Assembly (NCBI GenBank): GCA_046309815.1
Contig: JBKCOJ010000011.1
Span: 10,300-74,299, forward strand
Source: CAITNM01 sp021298215
GTDB taxonomy: Bacteria > Pseudomonadota > Alphaproteobacteria > Paracaedibacterales > CAITNM01
Length of the DNA stretch: 64,000 nt
Direction: 5' to 3'
The notes under the pieces were generated by a model, which saw only the letters and a program-made list of their open reading frames with translations, had not been told where the DNA came from and did no database searches. Every line of letters begins with the position of its first letter. The stretch's first letter is position 1. A program made the translations under genes and the position numbers. Positions 44,041 to 54,400 of the stretch are shown here, one piece after another.

Positions 44041-45490
44041 TGTTTTAAAATCTATTTCGGCAGTGCCCGAATTCATTCTTTCGATAAGTACTCTTATCTC
44101 ATTATTTTGGGGGACTATAAAGCAAAAAAAAATAGATAGAAATATGGCTGCTACCGCTATAGTTTCTTTGATATTGTTATGTATTTTATTGTTTTTATCT
44201 GGGAAATCTGAACAATTTTTTTGGAATAGCCTTTTTATATATACGTCGTTCTCTGTGCATTCAAAAATCATCTTATATTGCTATTCTGCAGTTGCTCTCT
44301 TTTTCCTTTTTTCTTTTTTGGCTGAATATAAAATTAAGCAATTTGAGTGGATTTTTATTGCTATATTTGTTGTTATTGGTGGTTCTGTTGCTCTTTCTTC
44401 TAATCATTTTTTGACATTATTCATTGGATTAGAAATGAGCCATTTAAGCCAGTATATTTTAGTAAATGCAGATAGAGATGCTTCCAATACTAATGAGGCA
44501 ACTATTAAATTTTTTACAATTAATTTAATTAGTACTGGGCTTATGCTTTTTGGTGTTAGCCTTATTTATGGTTTTACAGGCACTGGATTTTTTAACACGG
44601 TCTATTATTTTTTTGAGAGTTATAGCAGCAATTTTGAATACGCTGGTGCAATAGTCGGAATGATGTTTGTGCTGATGGGTATATGCTTTAAATTGCCAAT
44701 TTTCCCTTTCCATGCATGGATTCAGGATTTGTATCAGGTATCTGCCTTACCAATTATTTTATTTATTGCTTCTATTCCGAAAATTATCACTGTCTTTAGC
44801 TTGTTGCACCTTTTAACGTATCCCTTTCATGGAGCTTTTATTTGTTGGCGATATCTATTAATTGGGCTTGCTATTTTTTCTATGATTTGGGGATCTTTGA
44901 TGGCGTTGCGTCAGCAAAATTTGAGAAGAATGTTTGCTTGCAGCACTGTTAGTGACATGGGTTTTTTATTAATCGGACCTTCAATGGGAGGTGATTTTGG
45001 TTTAAGTTCTGCTATTACTTACATTATTTTTTATACATTGAATATACTAGGAGTTTTTTCACTACTTATTGTTTTTGAAAAGAACTGCCATCGTTTAAAT
45101 GATATACGAGATCTTTCCGGGATAATTAAGGAAATGCCACTATTAAGCGGTATATTTTGCTTTTTAATTCTATCGTTTGCTGGAATACCTCCATTCCCAG
45201 GATTTTTCGCGAAAATATATATTTTAGAAAGCACTATTAACAGATCTGCCTATTTTATAGCAATATTATCGGTTTTAATAACTGTTATAAATGCGGGATA
45301 TTATTTGAATGTTTTGAAATTTTTTGTTTTAAAGTCTTCAGCTCTTAAAATTAATAAATTTACTTTATCTGAAAAATATTTCGTGAAAGTCATGATAGTG
45401 TTAATTATTATAGCTTTATGTGGAATGGTTATATTTCCACTTAAATTGTTAGAAATTGTTCACTCTATTGCTGTTTCAATCTTGTTCTAA
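44030..45490 (+). CDS. nuoN: NADH-quinone oxidoreductase subunit N
   Basis: This is the third antiporter-like subunit of complex I, 486 residues with about 14 membrane segments. Motifs include the conserved Glu in LFIGLEMSHLSQYIL, KLPIFPFHAWIQDLYQ (PFHxWxxDxY) and FACSTVSDMGFLLIG. ALLSGIFCFLILSFAGIPPFPGFFAK-type motifs appear near the C-terminus. It closes the nuoLMN operon. birA or coaX, often next in alphaproteobacteria, are missing, and lpxK converges instead. Confidence 0.95.
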   Translation: MLDSVLKSISAVPEFILSISTLISLFWGTIKQKKIDRNMAATAIVSLILLCILLFLSGKSEQFFWNSLFIYTSFSVHSKIILYCYSAVALFFLFSFLAEYKIKQFEWIFIAIFVVIGGSVALSSNHFLTLFIGLEMSHLSQYILVNADRDASNTNEATIKFFTINLISTGLMLFGVSLIYGFTGTGFFNTVYYFFESYSSNFEYAGAIVGMMFVLMGICFKLPIFPFHAWIQDLYQVSALPIILFIASIPKIITVFSLLHLLTYPFHGAFICWRYLLIGLAIFSMIWGSLMALRQQNLRRMFACSTVSDMGFLLIGPSMGGDFGLSSAITYIIFYTLNILGVFSLLIVFEKNCHRLNDIRDLSGIIKEMPLLSGIFCFLILSFAGIPPFPGFFAKIYILESTINRSAYFIAILSVLITVINAGYYLNVLKFFVLKSSALKINKFTLSEKYFVKVMIVLIIIALCGMVIFPLKLLEIVHSIAVSILF

Positions 45491-45507
45491 TGGTCGAAAG
45501 TCGTTCT

Positions 45508-46461
45508 TCAAGAATGTATTTTTGAATGAATAATATTTCGAAGTTCTTTTGGATCCTCAAATTTCAATTTCACATTGAGAACGGAAACCTTTTTTTTGAA
45601 TGGTTCTGGAATACGCAAAAAATCTTTGGCTGTTGTTATTAATCCAATTTTTCTACGTTTTGCCATTTTTAATAGCCGTTCTATTTCAGGAATGGTATAA
45701 GGGTGGTGATCTGGAAAGGGGATGAAGCGTTTGACTTCAAAGCCATAATCTTGAAGAGTACGATTGAATTTTTCTGGATATCCTAACCCAGCAAAAGCAA
45801 TAACGGGTTTTGCTTTTATCTTTCCTGAAGCAATTATGTGCGCACGGGCTGCTTCAGGAATGTTTTTAGGTAGAGCTTTCTCTCCTATAGCGATGATGAA
45901 ATCAATTTTTTTTACTCTTCGGGAGAGTGATTCTCGCAAGGGACCAGCCGGAAAAACAAACCCATTCCCAAATCCCTGCAACGTATCTACAATAAGTAGG
46001 TTTAGATCTTTATGTAAGCTATTATTTTGTAAGCCATCATCCATTATTATTATGCTAGCGCCATGGTTAATAGCTAATTTTGCAGATAAGACTCTATTCT
46101 GCCCAGCCCAGGTGGGTGCCTTTTTTGCTAATAATAAGGCTTCATCTCCAACTTGCAAATAACTATGTTTTTTGGGGTCTACTTGAATGGAATCTTTAAT
46201 GACTGCCCCATATCCTCTGCATAGAATATGGGGAGAATGATTCATTTTCTTCAATATGTCGACTAAAGCGAGTACTGTAGGAGTTTTCCCAGCTCCTCCC
46301 ATCACCAGATTGCCTACGCAGATAACAGGTACTGAGACCTTGTGAGTTCTTGTTTGTTTTTCAATCCATAAGCTGACGCATTCGTATATCCAAGCAAGAG
46401 GTTGTAGAGCTATGCTTAGCATGGTTTTTTTTTGCCAGAATTTAGGAGCTAAAAGAAACAT
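45508..46461 (-). CDS. lpxK: Tetraacyldisaccharide 4'-kinase LpxK
   Basis: LpxK is the inner-membrane-associated kinase that phosphorylates the 4' position of the lipid A precursor. The P-loop appears as GNLVMGGAGKTP, with the LpxK-specific blocks LCRGYG, DDGLQNNSL and FPDHHPYTIPEI. I chose ATG 46461 (MFLLAPKFWQ), where the family's usual PxFW opening begins; the frame is open to 46506. The product is 317 residues. It overlaps the upstream CcmB-like gene by about 20 bases. Lipid A synthesis is therefore complete at least to this step. Confidence 0.92.
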   Translation of the reverse strand: MFLLAPKFWQKKTMLSIALQPLAWIYECVSLWIEKQTRTHKVSVPVICVGNLVMGGAGKTPTVLALVDILKKMNHSPHILCRGYGAVIKDSIQVDPKKHSYLQVGDEALLLAKKAPTWAGQNRVLSAKLAINHGASIIIMDDGLQNNSLHKDLNLLIVDTLQGFGNGFVFPAGPLRESLSRRVKKIDFIIAIGEKALPKNIPEAARAHIIASGKIKAKPVIAFAGLGYPEKFNRTLQDYGFEVKRFIPFPDHHPYTIPEIERLLKMAKRRKIGLITTAKDFLRIPEPFKKKVSVLNVKLKFEDPKELRNIIHSKIHS

Positions 46462-47041
46462 TAAAGTTACACGAGCGTTTATTGGAAGTATGAACAAAGC
46501 ATGCAATGCTACATAGAATTATATCATATCCTAATAAAATTAGCAGAGTATTTTCATTACCTAAGTTTAAAAAATTCATAAAAAGTATCAGAGGCGTAAT
46601 TAATGCAGGTAACATGCCTACAAGTATTCTTAATGGATTTAATAGATTAATCATAAGAATAGATGTAAATGATACATGCAAGACTGCCCATTGCAAAAGG
46701 ATAAGAGTAGAATGAGAAAAAGATATTTCAAAACATGCGATGATGAACATTGGTAATAATGTTATTGTTAATTCACATGCAAACTTTGCAAAAATGTAAA
46801 AAATGGAAGGGGTGCCACTATAAATACAGTGATCATGAAATCCGTCATTCACATCTTCTGCGTACAGGCTATATTGCTGATAGGTCGCAATAATTGTTCC
46901 AAATAAGAGCAACGTTATGGGCTGCATCGTTACTCCAAGGATACGATGAGTAAGCACCACCCAGAGAAAAAGAAAAGCAGCAAGAAAAATTTTCTTAGAG
47001 TGAGCTAAGATCAAGACAGCAAAAATATTCTTAAAGCTCAT
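46442..47041 (-). CDS. ccmB: CcmB-like heme exporter membrane protein
   Basis: This 199-residue polytopic membrane protein has about six hydrophobic segments. The best clue is the loop EDVNDGFHDHCIYSGTP (62-78) followed by a long membrane helix. It aligns by eye with the CcmB signature DDLQDGSLEQLMLLP between TM2 and TM3, and the spacing of the later segments also agrees. CcmB forms the ABC exporter with CcmA (18.1 kb here) in cytochrome c maturation. The protein is slightly short for CcmB (~220). It overlaps typA by four bases upstream and lpxK downstream. The call is an inference from weak similarity. Confidence 0.55.
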   Translation of the reverse strand: MSFKNIFAVLILAHSKKIFLAAFLFLWVVLTHRILGVTMQPITLLLFGTIIATYQQYSLYAEDVNDGFHDHCIYSGTPSIFYIFAKFACELTITLLPMFIIACFEISFSHSTLILLQWAVLHVSFTSILMINLLNPLRILVGMLPALITPLILFMNFLNLGNENTLLILLGYDIILCSIACFVHTSNKRSCNFNVSFSS

Positions 47042-48861
47042 GATTTAATAGATGATTTTTCGAATTTTTTACGTTCATTTGGATCTAAGATTGCTTTTCG
47101 GATACGAATAGATTTTGGTGTCACTTCAACTCGTTCGTCTTCTTGAATATAGGTAATTGCTTGCTCTAGTGTCATTATTTTAGGTGGGGCTAAACGAATA
47201 GCCTCATCTTTTCCAGAGGCTCGCACGTTGGTAAGTTGTTTCGCTTTAAGTGGGTTTATTTCAAGGTCATTATCACGATTATGCTCCCCGATAATCATGC
47301 CCTCATAAACTTTTGTGCCATGCTCAACGAACATAATGCCGCGATCTTCAAGTTTCCATAAAGCATATCCAACTGCTTCTCCAGTGCCATTAGAAATAAG
47401 CGCTCCATTTATGCGTCCTTCGATAACACCCTTAAACGGTGCATATCCATGGAAAAGACGATTCATAACACCAGTTCCGCGTGTGATTGTGAGGAATTGT
47501 CCGTGAAAGCCAATAAGTCCTCGTGAGGGGCCGTGAAAAACGATTCGAGTTTTCCCTCCTCCTGAAGGAAACATGTCTTGCATTTCCGCTTTGCGTAAAC
47601 TCAGGGCTTCAACAACTGTTCCTACGTATTCTTCATCGACATCAATAACGATTTCTTCAATTGGTTCAAGCTTTTGACCTGTTGTTTCGTCAGTTTTGTA
47701 TAGCACGCGAGGGCGGCTAATTGAAAGTTCGAAGCCTTCTCGGCGCATGGTTTCAATTAGTACTCCAAGTTGAAGTTCTCCTCGTCCAGCTACCTCGTAC
47801 GCATCTCCATCTGATGTTTGAGTAATGCGAATCGCTACGTTTCCTTCGGCTTCGCGCATTAATCGTTCGCGAAGTACTCGAGAAGTAAGTTTTGTTCCTT
47901 CCTGGCCAGCCAATGGTGAATCATTTATTGAAAATGTCATTGCCAATGTGGGAGGATCAATAGGTTGAGCTTTGATTGGTTGTGTAATATCTAATGCACA
48001 AATTGTGTCTGCGACGGTGCTTTTCTCAAGGCCAGCAATAGCAATAATGTCGCCAGCTTGAGCTTCATCGACGGCTATACGCTCAAGTCCCCGAAAACTT
48101 AGTAATTTTGCAATACGTCCCTGCTCGACTTGTTCGCCGGCTTGATTCAAGACACGAATAGGGGTGTTAATTTTTACGATTCCTGTCTCAACGCGCCCTG
48201 TTAGAATCCGACCTAGGTAAGAATCATATTCTAAGGTTGTTACAAGCATAGAAAAAGAGCCTTCTGCTTTTTGGCGAGGAGCAGGGACATGTTTTGTTAT
48301 CACTTCAAACATAGGATTAAGATTTTCTTGTGGCTCGTTAAGTTCTTTTATTGCCCAGCCATTTCTTCCAGAGGCATATAGTATCGGGAAGTCTAATTGT
48401 TCATCGGATGCGTCCATTGCTACAAATAGATCAAAGATTTCATTTAAGACTTCTTCAGGGCGAGCATCTTGTCGATCAATTTTATTAATTACAACAATGG
48501 GCCGCAATCCAAGCTTTAAAGCTTTTCCAAGAACAAATTTCGTTTGAGGAAGAGGTCCTTCCGCAGCATCAACCAGAATCACAACTCCATCAACCATACT
48601 TAGAATACGCTCAACTTCACCGCCAAAGTCGGCGTGGCCTGGTGTATCAACGATATTAATACGATAATCGTTCCATGTTAAAGAAGTGCATTTAGCGAGA
48701 ATAGTAATGCCGCGTTCGCGCTCAAGATCATTACTATCCATGGCACGCTCAGCAACTTGTTGATTAGCACGAAAAGTTCCGCTTTGTTTTAAAAGATTGT
48801 CAACGAGAGTTGTTTTTCCATGGTCAACGTGAGCAATAATAGCGATGTTACGAAGTTGCAT
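47038..48861 (-). CDS. typA: Translational GTPase TypA/BipA
   Basis: This ribosome-associated GTPase of 607 residues acts in 50S assembly under stress. It has all G motifs: AHVDHGKTTL (G1, residues 9-18), RGITI (G2), DTPGHADFGGEV (G3) and NKID (G4). Domains II, III and V follow, then the BipA-specific C-terminal domain (TRGTGVMNRLFHGYAPFKG, SNGTGEAVGYAL, then TPKSIRIRK). A strong promoter precedes it. Its stop overlaps the CcmB-like gene. Confidence 0.97.
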   Translation of the reverse strand: MQLRNIAIIAHVDHGKTTLVDNLLKQSGTFRANQQVAERAMDSNDLERERGITILAKCTSLTWNDYRINIVDTPGHADFGGEVERILSMVDGVVILVDAAEGPLPQTKFVLGKALKLGLRPIVVINKIDRQDARPEEVLNEIFDLFVAMDASDEQLDFPILYASGRNGWAIKELNEPQENLNPMFEVITKHVPAPRQKAEGSFSMLVTTLEYDSYLGRILTGRVETGIVKINTPIRVLNQAGEQVEQGRIAKLLSFRGLERIAVDEAQAGDIIAIAGLEKSTVADTICALDITQPIKAQPIDPPTLAMTFSINDSPLAGQEGTKLTSRVLRERLMREAEGNVAIRITQTSDGDAYEVAGRGELQLGVLIETMRREGFELSISRPRVLYKTDETTGQKLEPIEEIVIDVDEEYVGTVVEALSLRKAEMQDMFPSGGGKTRIVFHGPSRGLIGFHGQFLTITRGTGVMNRLFHGYAPFKGVIEGRINGALISNGTGEAVGYALWKLEDRGIMFVEHGTKVYEGMIIGEHNRDNDLEINPLKAKQLTNVRASGKDEAIRLAPPKIMTLEQAITYIQEDERVEVTPKSIRIRKAILDPNERKKFEKSSIKS

Positions 48862-48892
48862 TTTTCTTATTTTTTATTTGTTACGAAGTCGA

Positions 48893-48921
48893 ATTATATA
48901 TTGTTTAAAAGAAAAATTCAA
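48893..48921 (-). promoter_or_regulatory. Strong sigma-70-type promoter for typA
   Basis: On the minus strand TTGAAT (48921-48916) is followed after exactly 17 bases by a perfect TATAAT (48898-48893), about 32 bases upstream of the typA ATG. It is one of the best consensus matches in the window. Confidence 0.7.
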
Positions 48922-49034
48922 AGAAAAACTAGTGTTCACGAAGCAAGATATGTTTTTTTAAATAAATCTTTTGACAAAATTTTTAATTCATGGCATCTCC
49001 AATCTAAGAAGAGTTTTTATTTTAAGGAAAAATA

Positions 49035-49328
49035 GTGACGGAGCTATCTTGGGGAGTTAAGCGCACATGTAATGCATGTGGTGTTCGTTTTTATGATTTG
49101 CGTAAATCTCCTATCATTTGTCCAAAATGTGGAGTGACTTGTGAACTTTATGCGGCTGGACGCAGCAAACGCGAGCGTAATGTTGTTAAGGAAGTGGCTT
49201 TGCCGTTGGATGATTTCGATTTGGCTTTAGATAATGTGGATCAAACTGTAGTTGATCCGGCTTTATTAGAGGAAGAAGATCAAGGATTTGGTGATTTACC
49301 TACTGATTTAGATGAAGATGCTCACTAA
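49035..49328 (+). CDS. FYDLN-acid family small zinc-ribbon protein
   Basis: The 97-residue protein has a four-cysteine zinc ribbon (Cys12, Cys15, Cys29, Cys32) around the FYDLRKSPIICPKC motif, then a basic patch and a strongly acidic tail (LLEEEDQGFGDLPTDLDEDA). This is the alphaproteobacterial FYDLN-acid family (TIGR02300 type), of unknown function. The GTG start at 49035 has AAGGA upstream. A TTGACA lies at 48971, but no good -10 follows. It converges on truA through a palindromic terminator. Confidence 0.88.
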   Translation: MTELSWGVKRTCNACGVRFYDLRKSPIICPKCGVTCELYAAGRSKRERNVVKEVALPLDDFDLALDNVDQTVVDPALLEEEDQGFGDLPTDLDEDAH

Positions 49329-49347
49329 AGAGATCTGATTCTTTAGT
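49324..49347. terminator. Bidirectional hairpin spanning both stop codons of the FYDLN gene and truA
   Basis: A perfect eight-base inverted repeat (ACTAAAGA at 49324-49331, TCTTTAGT at 49340-49347) encloses an eight-base loop. The TAA of the FYDLN gene is in the left arm and the truA stop (on the minus strand) is in the right arm, so a single hairpin serves both transcripts. Confidence 0.55.
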
Positions 49348-50077
49348 ATTCTACGTTTGTAAGGAATAGACCAGAAGCAGGTGCAGTTTGCCCTGCTTTT
49401 TTTCTATCCTTTGCTTCTTGTATTTGAATGAAGTCTTTAATGCTAATGGATCCGGTGCCGACATTTTTTAAAGTACCAATCATTATTCGCACTTGGTGAT
49501 GCAAAAATGAAGGAGCCTCAATAGTAGCAATAATTATTTCACCTTTTCGTTCTATGTGAAAATGTGAAAGAGTTTTAACTGGGCTTTTGCTTTGACACTG
49601 ACTATCACGAAAGGAAGAGAAGTCGTGAGTGCCGATAAGGCATTTTGCGGCTTTTCTCATGTGACTTATGTTTAGCTCTTTTGGGACATGCCAAATTTTC
49701 TTATTGCAGGTAGATGGTGCAGTCCTATTAAGGATGAAGTATTGATACGTGCGTTTTTTAGCCAAAAAACGAGCATGAAAGCTACTATCAACTTCTTCGC
49801 AATTTCTAATGCATAATCCTTTAGGGGCTAAGAAATGGTTGAGAGATTTCTGAAGGCGATAAGGACTATAAGGGTATTCTAAATCAGCATGAGCAACTTG
49901 ACCTGTAGCATGCACCCCTGTATCAGTACGACCAGCTCCGTGCACTATAACATCATGTTTTACGAGAAAGCTCAATTGATTTTCAAGAACCTGTTGGACT
50001 GTAGGCTCTATAAGTTGCCGTTGCCATCCAAAAAAATAAGCACCATCGTATTCAAGAATAAATTTATATCTTTTCAA
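49343..50077 (-). CDS. truA: tRNA pseudouridine(38-40) synthase TruA
   Basis: TruA isomerises uridines 38-40 in the anticodon stem-loop. The 244-residue protein carries the catalytic aspartate in GAGRTDTGVHATGQ (Asp52), the opening FILEYDGAYFFGWQRQ, and HHQVRIMIGTLKNVGTG in the second half. tRNA-Lys lies just upstream on the same strand, 18 bases from the start, so both may come from one promoter. Confidence 0.96.
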   Translation of the reverse strand: MKRYKFILEYDGAYFFGWQRQLIEPTVQQVLENQLSFLVKHDVIVHGAGRTDTGVHATGQVAHADLEYPYSPYRLQKSLNHFLAPKGLCIRNCEEVDSSFHARFLAKKRTYQYFILNRTAPSTCNKKIWHVPKELNISHMRKAAKCLIGTHDFSSFRDSQCQSKSPVKTLSHFHIERKGEIIIATIEAPSFLHHQVRIMIGTLKNVGTGSISIKDFIQIQEAKDRKKAGQTAPASGLFLTNVEY

Positions 50078-50094
50078 AGTATTAAAAACTTAGA

Positions 50095-50170
50095 TGGTGG
50101 GCCCTGAAGGATTCGAACCTTCGACCCCCTGATTAAAAGTCAGATGCTCTACCGACTGAGCTAAGGGCCC
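50095..50170 (-). tRNA. tRNA-Lys (anticodon TTT), CCA encoded
   Basis: The minus-strand sequence folds into a standard cloverleaf. The acceptor is GGGCCC (50170-50165) pairing with 50104-50099. The D-arm contains AGCTCAGTCGGTAGAGC, and the anticodon loop CTTTTAA gives UUU. The T-arm contains GGTTCGAATCC, the discriminator is A, and the CCA end is genomic (50097-50095). It reads AAA/AAG codons, heavily used in this AT-rich genome. A near-consensus promoter lies upstream. Confidence 0.97.
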
Positions 50171-50188
50171 TACGACTTACTTTATACG

Positions 50189-50217
50189 TTTATAATGAAT
50201 TAGCGGTTGAAGGTCAA
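50189..50217 (-). promoter_or_regulatory. Promoter for tRNA-Lys (and possibly truA)
   Basis: On the minus strand TTGACC (50217-50212) and TATAAA (50194-50189) are separated by exactly 17 bases and end about 18 bases before the mature tRNA 5' end. Each hexamer differs from the consensus at one position. Confidence 0.7.
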
Positions 50218-50308
50218 TCTTTTTTCTGGCATGAAGGTTAAGTAAGTGTTTTTAAGAAATTTTTAATTTTCCCTAAGTTACCATGAAAGTATAAGAATTC
50301 AGAGAAAT

Positions 50309-51460
50309 ATGCGGATGCGCTTTGTTCAGTTATTGAAAACCATGAATGCAAATTGGTTGATACAGGCAATATTAATTTTAATCATTTGTTTTTTGTCCTT
50401 ATGGTTTGTTTCTTTGAGGCTTGGTAAGCCAGTTGTGCGTTCCATTTGTGTTTCGGCCATGAGTACTGAAAGATCCATTGATCGCGAGCAAAGAGTACGT
50501 GTTATAGAGGCGCAAACGGTAAATCTGGGAATTGTCAGCAAGCGTATTAATACAGTTGGGCATTTGAGAGCAAATGCCATGGTGATGATTAAGTCGGAGC
50601 TTTCTGGAAGAATTGCTGAGGTGCTTTTTACAGAAGGAAGTCTCGTTAAAAAGGGGGACTTAATAATTCGTTTCGAAGATGCTGAATATAATGCAGCTAT
50701 TCAAGTTGCTGAGGGGGAATTTGAACATGCGAAGTCAAATTTTGAAAGAATTTCTAAACTGTATGAACAAAAAACCGCCAGCAAAAAGCAATTTGATGAG
50801 GAAAGTGCAAGACTTAAAATAGCAGAAGGGAAATATTTGCAAGCTAAAGCAAATTTAGAAAAAGCTAACATTAGGGCGCCTTTTGACGGAACCATCGGTA
50901 TTATGAACATAAGTTCGGGAGCTTTTGTTCAAGCAGGAACAGAGCTTGTGTCAATTGTTGATAATAAATCGGTTAAAGTAACATTCAAAGTACCAGAGAA
51001 AAATATTCATGACGTTGGGCCTGGTCAGGTCGTGGAGATAAAAGTAAGTGCCTTTAAAGAGCAGGTGTTTTCAGGGATAGTAGAAGCAATTGATGCTAAA
51101 GTTGAGCAGGAAAGCCATAGTATGCAGGTTAAAGGAGTAATTCCTAATCCTGATAATTTATTGCGAGATGGACTATTCGCAAATGTAAGCTTGATCATAG
51201 GCGAAAAAGGCAATTCGATGACAGTTGATGAAGCGTCAGTTGATCGAATTGGTGAAATTGAATATGTATGGGTGGTTGAAAGAGGGCGAGCTGAAAAACG
51301 TCGTGTATTGACTGGATCACGTGAAAACGGGCAAATTGAAATTATAGCAGGTCTCCAGCCGGGGCAAATTGTTGTGACTTCAGGACAGATAAAACTTAGC
51401 GATGGTGCAAAAGTAAAGATTTCCAATATGCCTGATCCTTCTGCAAAAATAATGTTGTAG
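50309..51460 (+). CDS. RND efflux periplasmic adaptor (membrane fusion protein)
   Basis: This HlyD-type adaptor of 383 residues has an N-terminal membrane segment (about 16-34). A biotinyl-lipoyl half-motif follows (AMVMIKSELSGRIAEVLF, then TEGSLVKKGDLIIRFED), then an alpha-hairpin coiled coil (about 135-185), the second lipoyl half (LEKANIRAPFDGTIGIM, SGAFVQAGTELVSIVD), a beta-barrel and a membrane-proximal domain. It links the RND permease directly downstream (seven bases) to an outer-membrane TolC-like channel, not found in the window. Substrates are unknown. Confidence 0.93.
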   Translation: MRMRFVQLLKTMNANWLIQAILILIICFLSLWFVSLRLGKPVVRSICVSAMSTERSIDREQRVRVIEAQTVNLGIVSKRINTVGHLRANAMVMIKSELSGRIAEVLFTEGSLVKKGDLIIRFEDAEYNAAIQVAEGEFEHAKSNFERISKLYEQKTASKKQFDEESARLKIAEGKYLQAKANLEKANIRAPFDGTIGIMNISSGAFVQAGTELVSIVDNKSVKVTFKVPEKNIHDVGPGQVVEIKVSAFKEQVFSGIVEAIDAKVEQESHSMQVKGVIPNPDNLLRDGLFANVSLIIGEKGNSMTVDEASVDRIGEIEYVWVVERGRAEKRRVLTGSRENGQIEIIAGLQPGQIVVTSGQIKLSDGAKVKISNMPDPSAKIML

Positions 51461-51467
51461 CTGAATT

Positions 51468-54400
51468 ATGCGCATTTCAGAGGTTTGCATTGAAAGGCCA
51501 GTTTTTGCATGGGTGATGACACTCATTCTGGTTCTTTTAGGTTTAGTTGGGGCGTATAGGCTTCCTCTGCAAGCTCTTCCTACGGTTGCCAATACAACAG
51601 TTACGATTGAATCTTCGTTACCAGGAGCAAGTCCTGAGGTTGTTGAAACAACACTTACTCGTATCATTGAAGACGCTGTATCTAGTATTGAGGGTGTTGA
51701 TCAGATTGAATCAATTAGTAACTCAGAAGAATCAAAAGTAATTGTCATGTTCCGCCCAGAAAGACGAAGCGAAGATGCCGTTAATGACATTCGAGATCGT
51801 CTTGCTAAAAACCAAGATAGGCTTCCCATGGAAGCAACTCAGCCTATTCTAACAAAGTCTCGTGCTGACGATAAGGCAATCATTACACTTGCATTAACTT
51901 CCGCAACTCTTGATACCGGTGAGCTTCATGATTTTGCAAAGCGTGAATTAGAAAAAGATTTAGAGGCGGTAAGTGGAGCGGCGCGTGTTGATATCCTGGG
52001 AGCTAGCGAATATGTAATGAGGATTTATTTAAATCCTTTAAGTTTAGCTGCTTACGGTATTACTGTTTCTGAAGTGTTACACCAAGTTAAGAAGCAGAAT
52101 ATTGAAAAGCCAGCAGGCAAGCTTGTTTCTAAAGATCGTGAATACTCCATTACAACAATTGCTTCACTAGAAAAACCAGAAGAATTTGAAAATATGGTAG
52201 TAGCACCAAGAAAAGATTTCTTGGTGAGATTACGAGATATAGGAAGAGCCGAGATTGATTCGGACGATAAAAAAACAAAAACCTACTTCAATGGGAAGGC
52301 TGGAATCAGTATTGGTGTCGTAAAGCAATCTAACGCGAATCCTATAGAGGTTGCACGAGGGGTAAAAGCTGTTGTTGATAGGGTAAAAAAGAATCTGCCT
52401 GAAACAATTACCATTCATGTTGCGAGCGATACAACAACTTTCATTGAAAGATCGATCCATGAAGTTTATCGCACGCTTTTTGAAGCAACTTTATTAGTTG
52501 TTCTGGTTGTTGTTTTCTTCTTACGATCAGTGCGCTCTTCGATTATTCCCTTGGTTACAATACCTGTTTCTTTAATAGGTGCCTTATTTTTAATGTATTT
52601 GCTGAACTTTACATTAAATTCTTTAACTTTGATGGCAATGGTGTTGGCGATAGGTCTAGTGGTTGATGATGCCATTGTGGTTCTCGAGAATGTGCATAGA
52701 AATCGCGAATCAGGCATGAAGCCCTTTGAAGCAGCTTATAAAAGTATTAAAGAGATTAGTTTTGCAATTGTTGCAATGACGCTGACTCTTGTTGCTGTAT
52801 ATGCGCCAGTCTCTTTGGCGACAGGACGCATAGGAAAATTCTTGGTTGAATTTTCTATTACTTTAGCTGGTGCGGTTTTATTGTCTGGATTTGCAGCCTT
52901 AACTCTTTCTCCAATGATGTGTGCTCGCTTATTGGGAGATGAAGATCATAAAAAAACGGCAACAAACACTTCTGAAATAGCATTTTGGAATAGATTCAAA
53001 GAATATTTTCTAACAGAGCTTTGGATGGTCAATCTTGAAGAAAAATATGAATATATTTTAAATCTGCTTATGCCAAAGAAGTTGATTGTTGCTTCAAGTG
53101 CTATAGGTTTTGCTTGTTTGGGATATATGACATATCAATATCTTCCAGCAGAAACAACGCCTTATGAAGATCAAGGGTTAATAAAAGTAGAGGGGCAATC
53201 ACCACAAAGTGCTACTATTGCTTATACAGAACGCTACATTCAGATGCTTGATGCTGCCATCAACAAAATCCCTGAAGTTGAGCGTCGCGTTATCACTATT
53301 ACGAACCCTTCCTTTGAAGGAAGCATTGTTTTAAAGAATAGTTCTGAGCGACAAAGAAACACGGAAGAAATAGCTAGCGCTTTGAGAGAGGCTATAGAAC
53401 CGATTACTGGTATTCAGGTGAAAATAGATTCTGGATCAAGTGGAGGAAGTGGTAGCGAAAGCGGTAGAGTTGTTGATTTCGTTGTGCGCGCTAATAAACC
53501 CTTTCAAGAGCTGCAAGCAATGGCTGGTAATTTACAAATGGAACTTCATGCGGCTGGTTATTTTCAAGGTATGTTCAGTGATTATCGTGGGGATGTAGCT
53601 GATTACACGGTAACTGTGTTACGTGATAAGCTTTCTTCATTGAATATTGAACCAGATGCAATTGCTGAAACGATTTCTGCGTTGATTAAAGGAAAAAAGG
53701 CTGAAAAATTTAAGAAGAACAACAAGACATACGATGTTATGGTGCAAGTTGAAAATTCCTCACGTCAAAGCCCTGAAGATATTACAAATTTGTTTGCTAA
53801 GGCTGGCGATAAAGAAGGTACGTTGGTGCCTTTATCTGAGCTTGTTGTTGTAAACTCTAGAGCTGGTCCTGTTGAGATACGACATACAAACCGGGCTCGT
53901 TCTGCGATGATCTCTGGGCTTTTGAAGCCAGAGTACAGTATGAAAGATGGAATCAGAATCGTTGAGGCCATCGCAAAAGATTTAACAACAACAGATTATC
54001 GTATTGATTTTATGAATGAGGCAAAGAGATTCTTAACAGAAGGGCCAATGATGGCGCTTGTTTTTGGATTAGCTATTGCCTTTATATATTTGATTATGGC
54101 TGCACAATTTGAGAGTTGGCGTGATCCTTTCATTATTATGCTGAGTGTTCCTTTATCCCTTACTGGTGCTGTGATTACGCTAGCCTTTATGCATGGGGGC
54201 AGCTTGAACCTATACTCAAATATCGGATTAATTACGCTTATAGGGCTTATTACTAAACATGGAATTTTGATGGTAACCTATGCTAATCAGATGCGTGATC
54301 AAGAAGGTGTTGGCATAGAAAAAGCAATTATACAGTCTTGTAAACTCCGATTGCGACCTATTTTGATGACAACTTTTGCGATGGTATTAGGGGCATTACC

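Noticed and set aside
48971..48999. Promoter with TTGACA at 48971 for the FYDLN gene
   Set aside because: The -35 is perfect but the bases at the -10 position (CATCTC) do not resemble the consensus.
48820..49035. Open frame of 71 codons between typA and the FYDLN gene
   Set aside because: It overlaps the typA start and promoter on the other strand and has low-complexity AT-driven composition.
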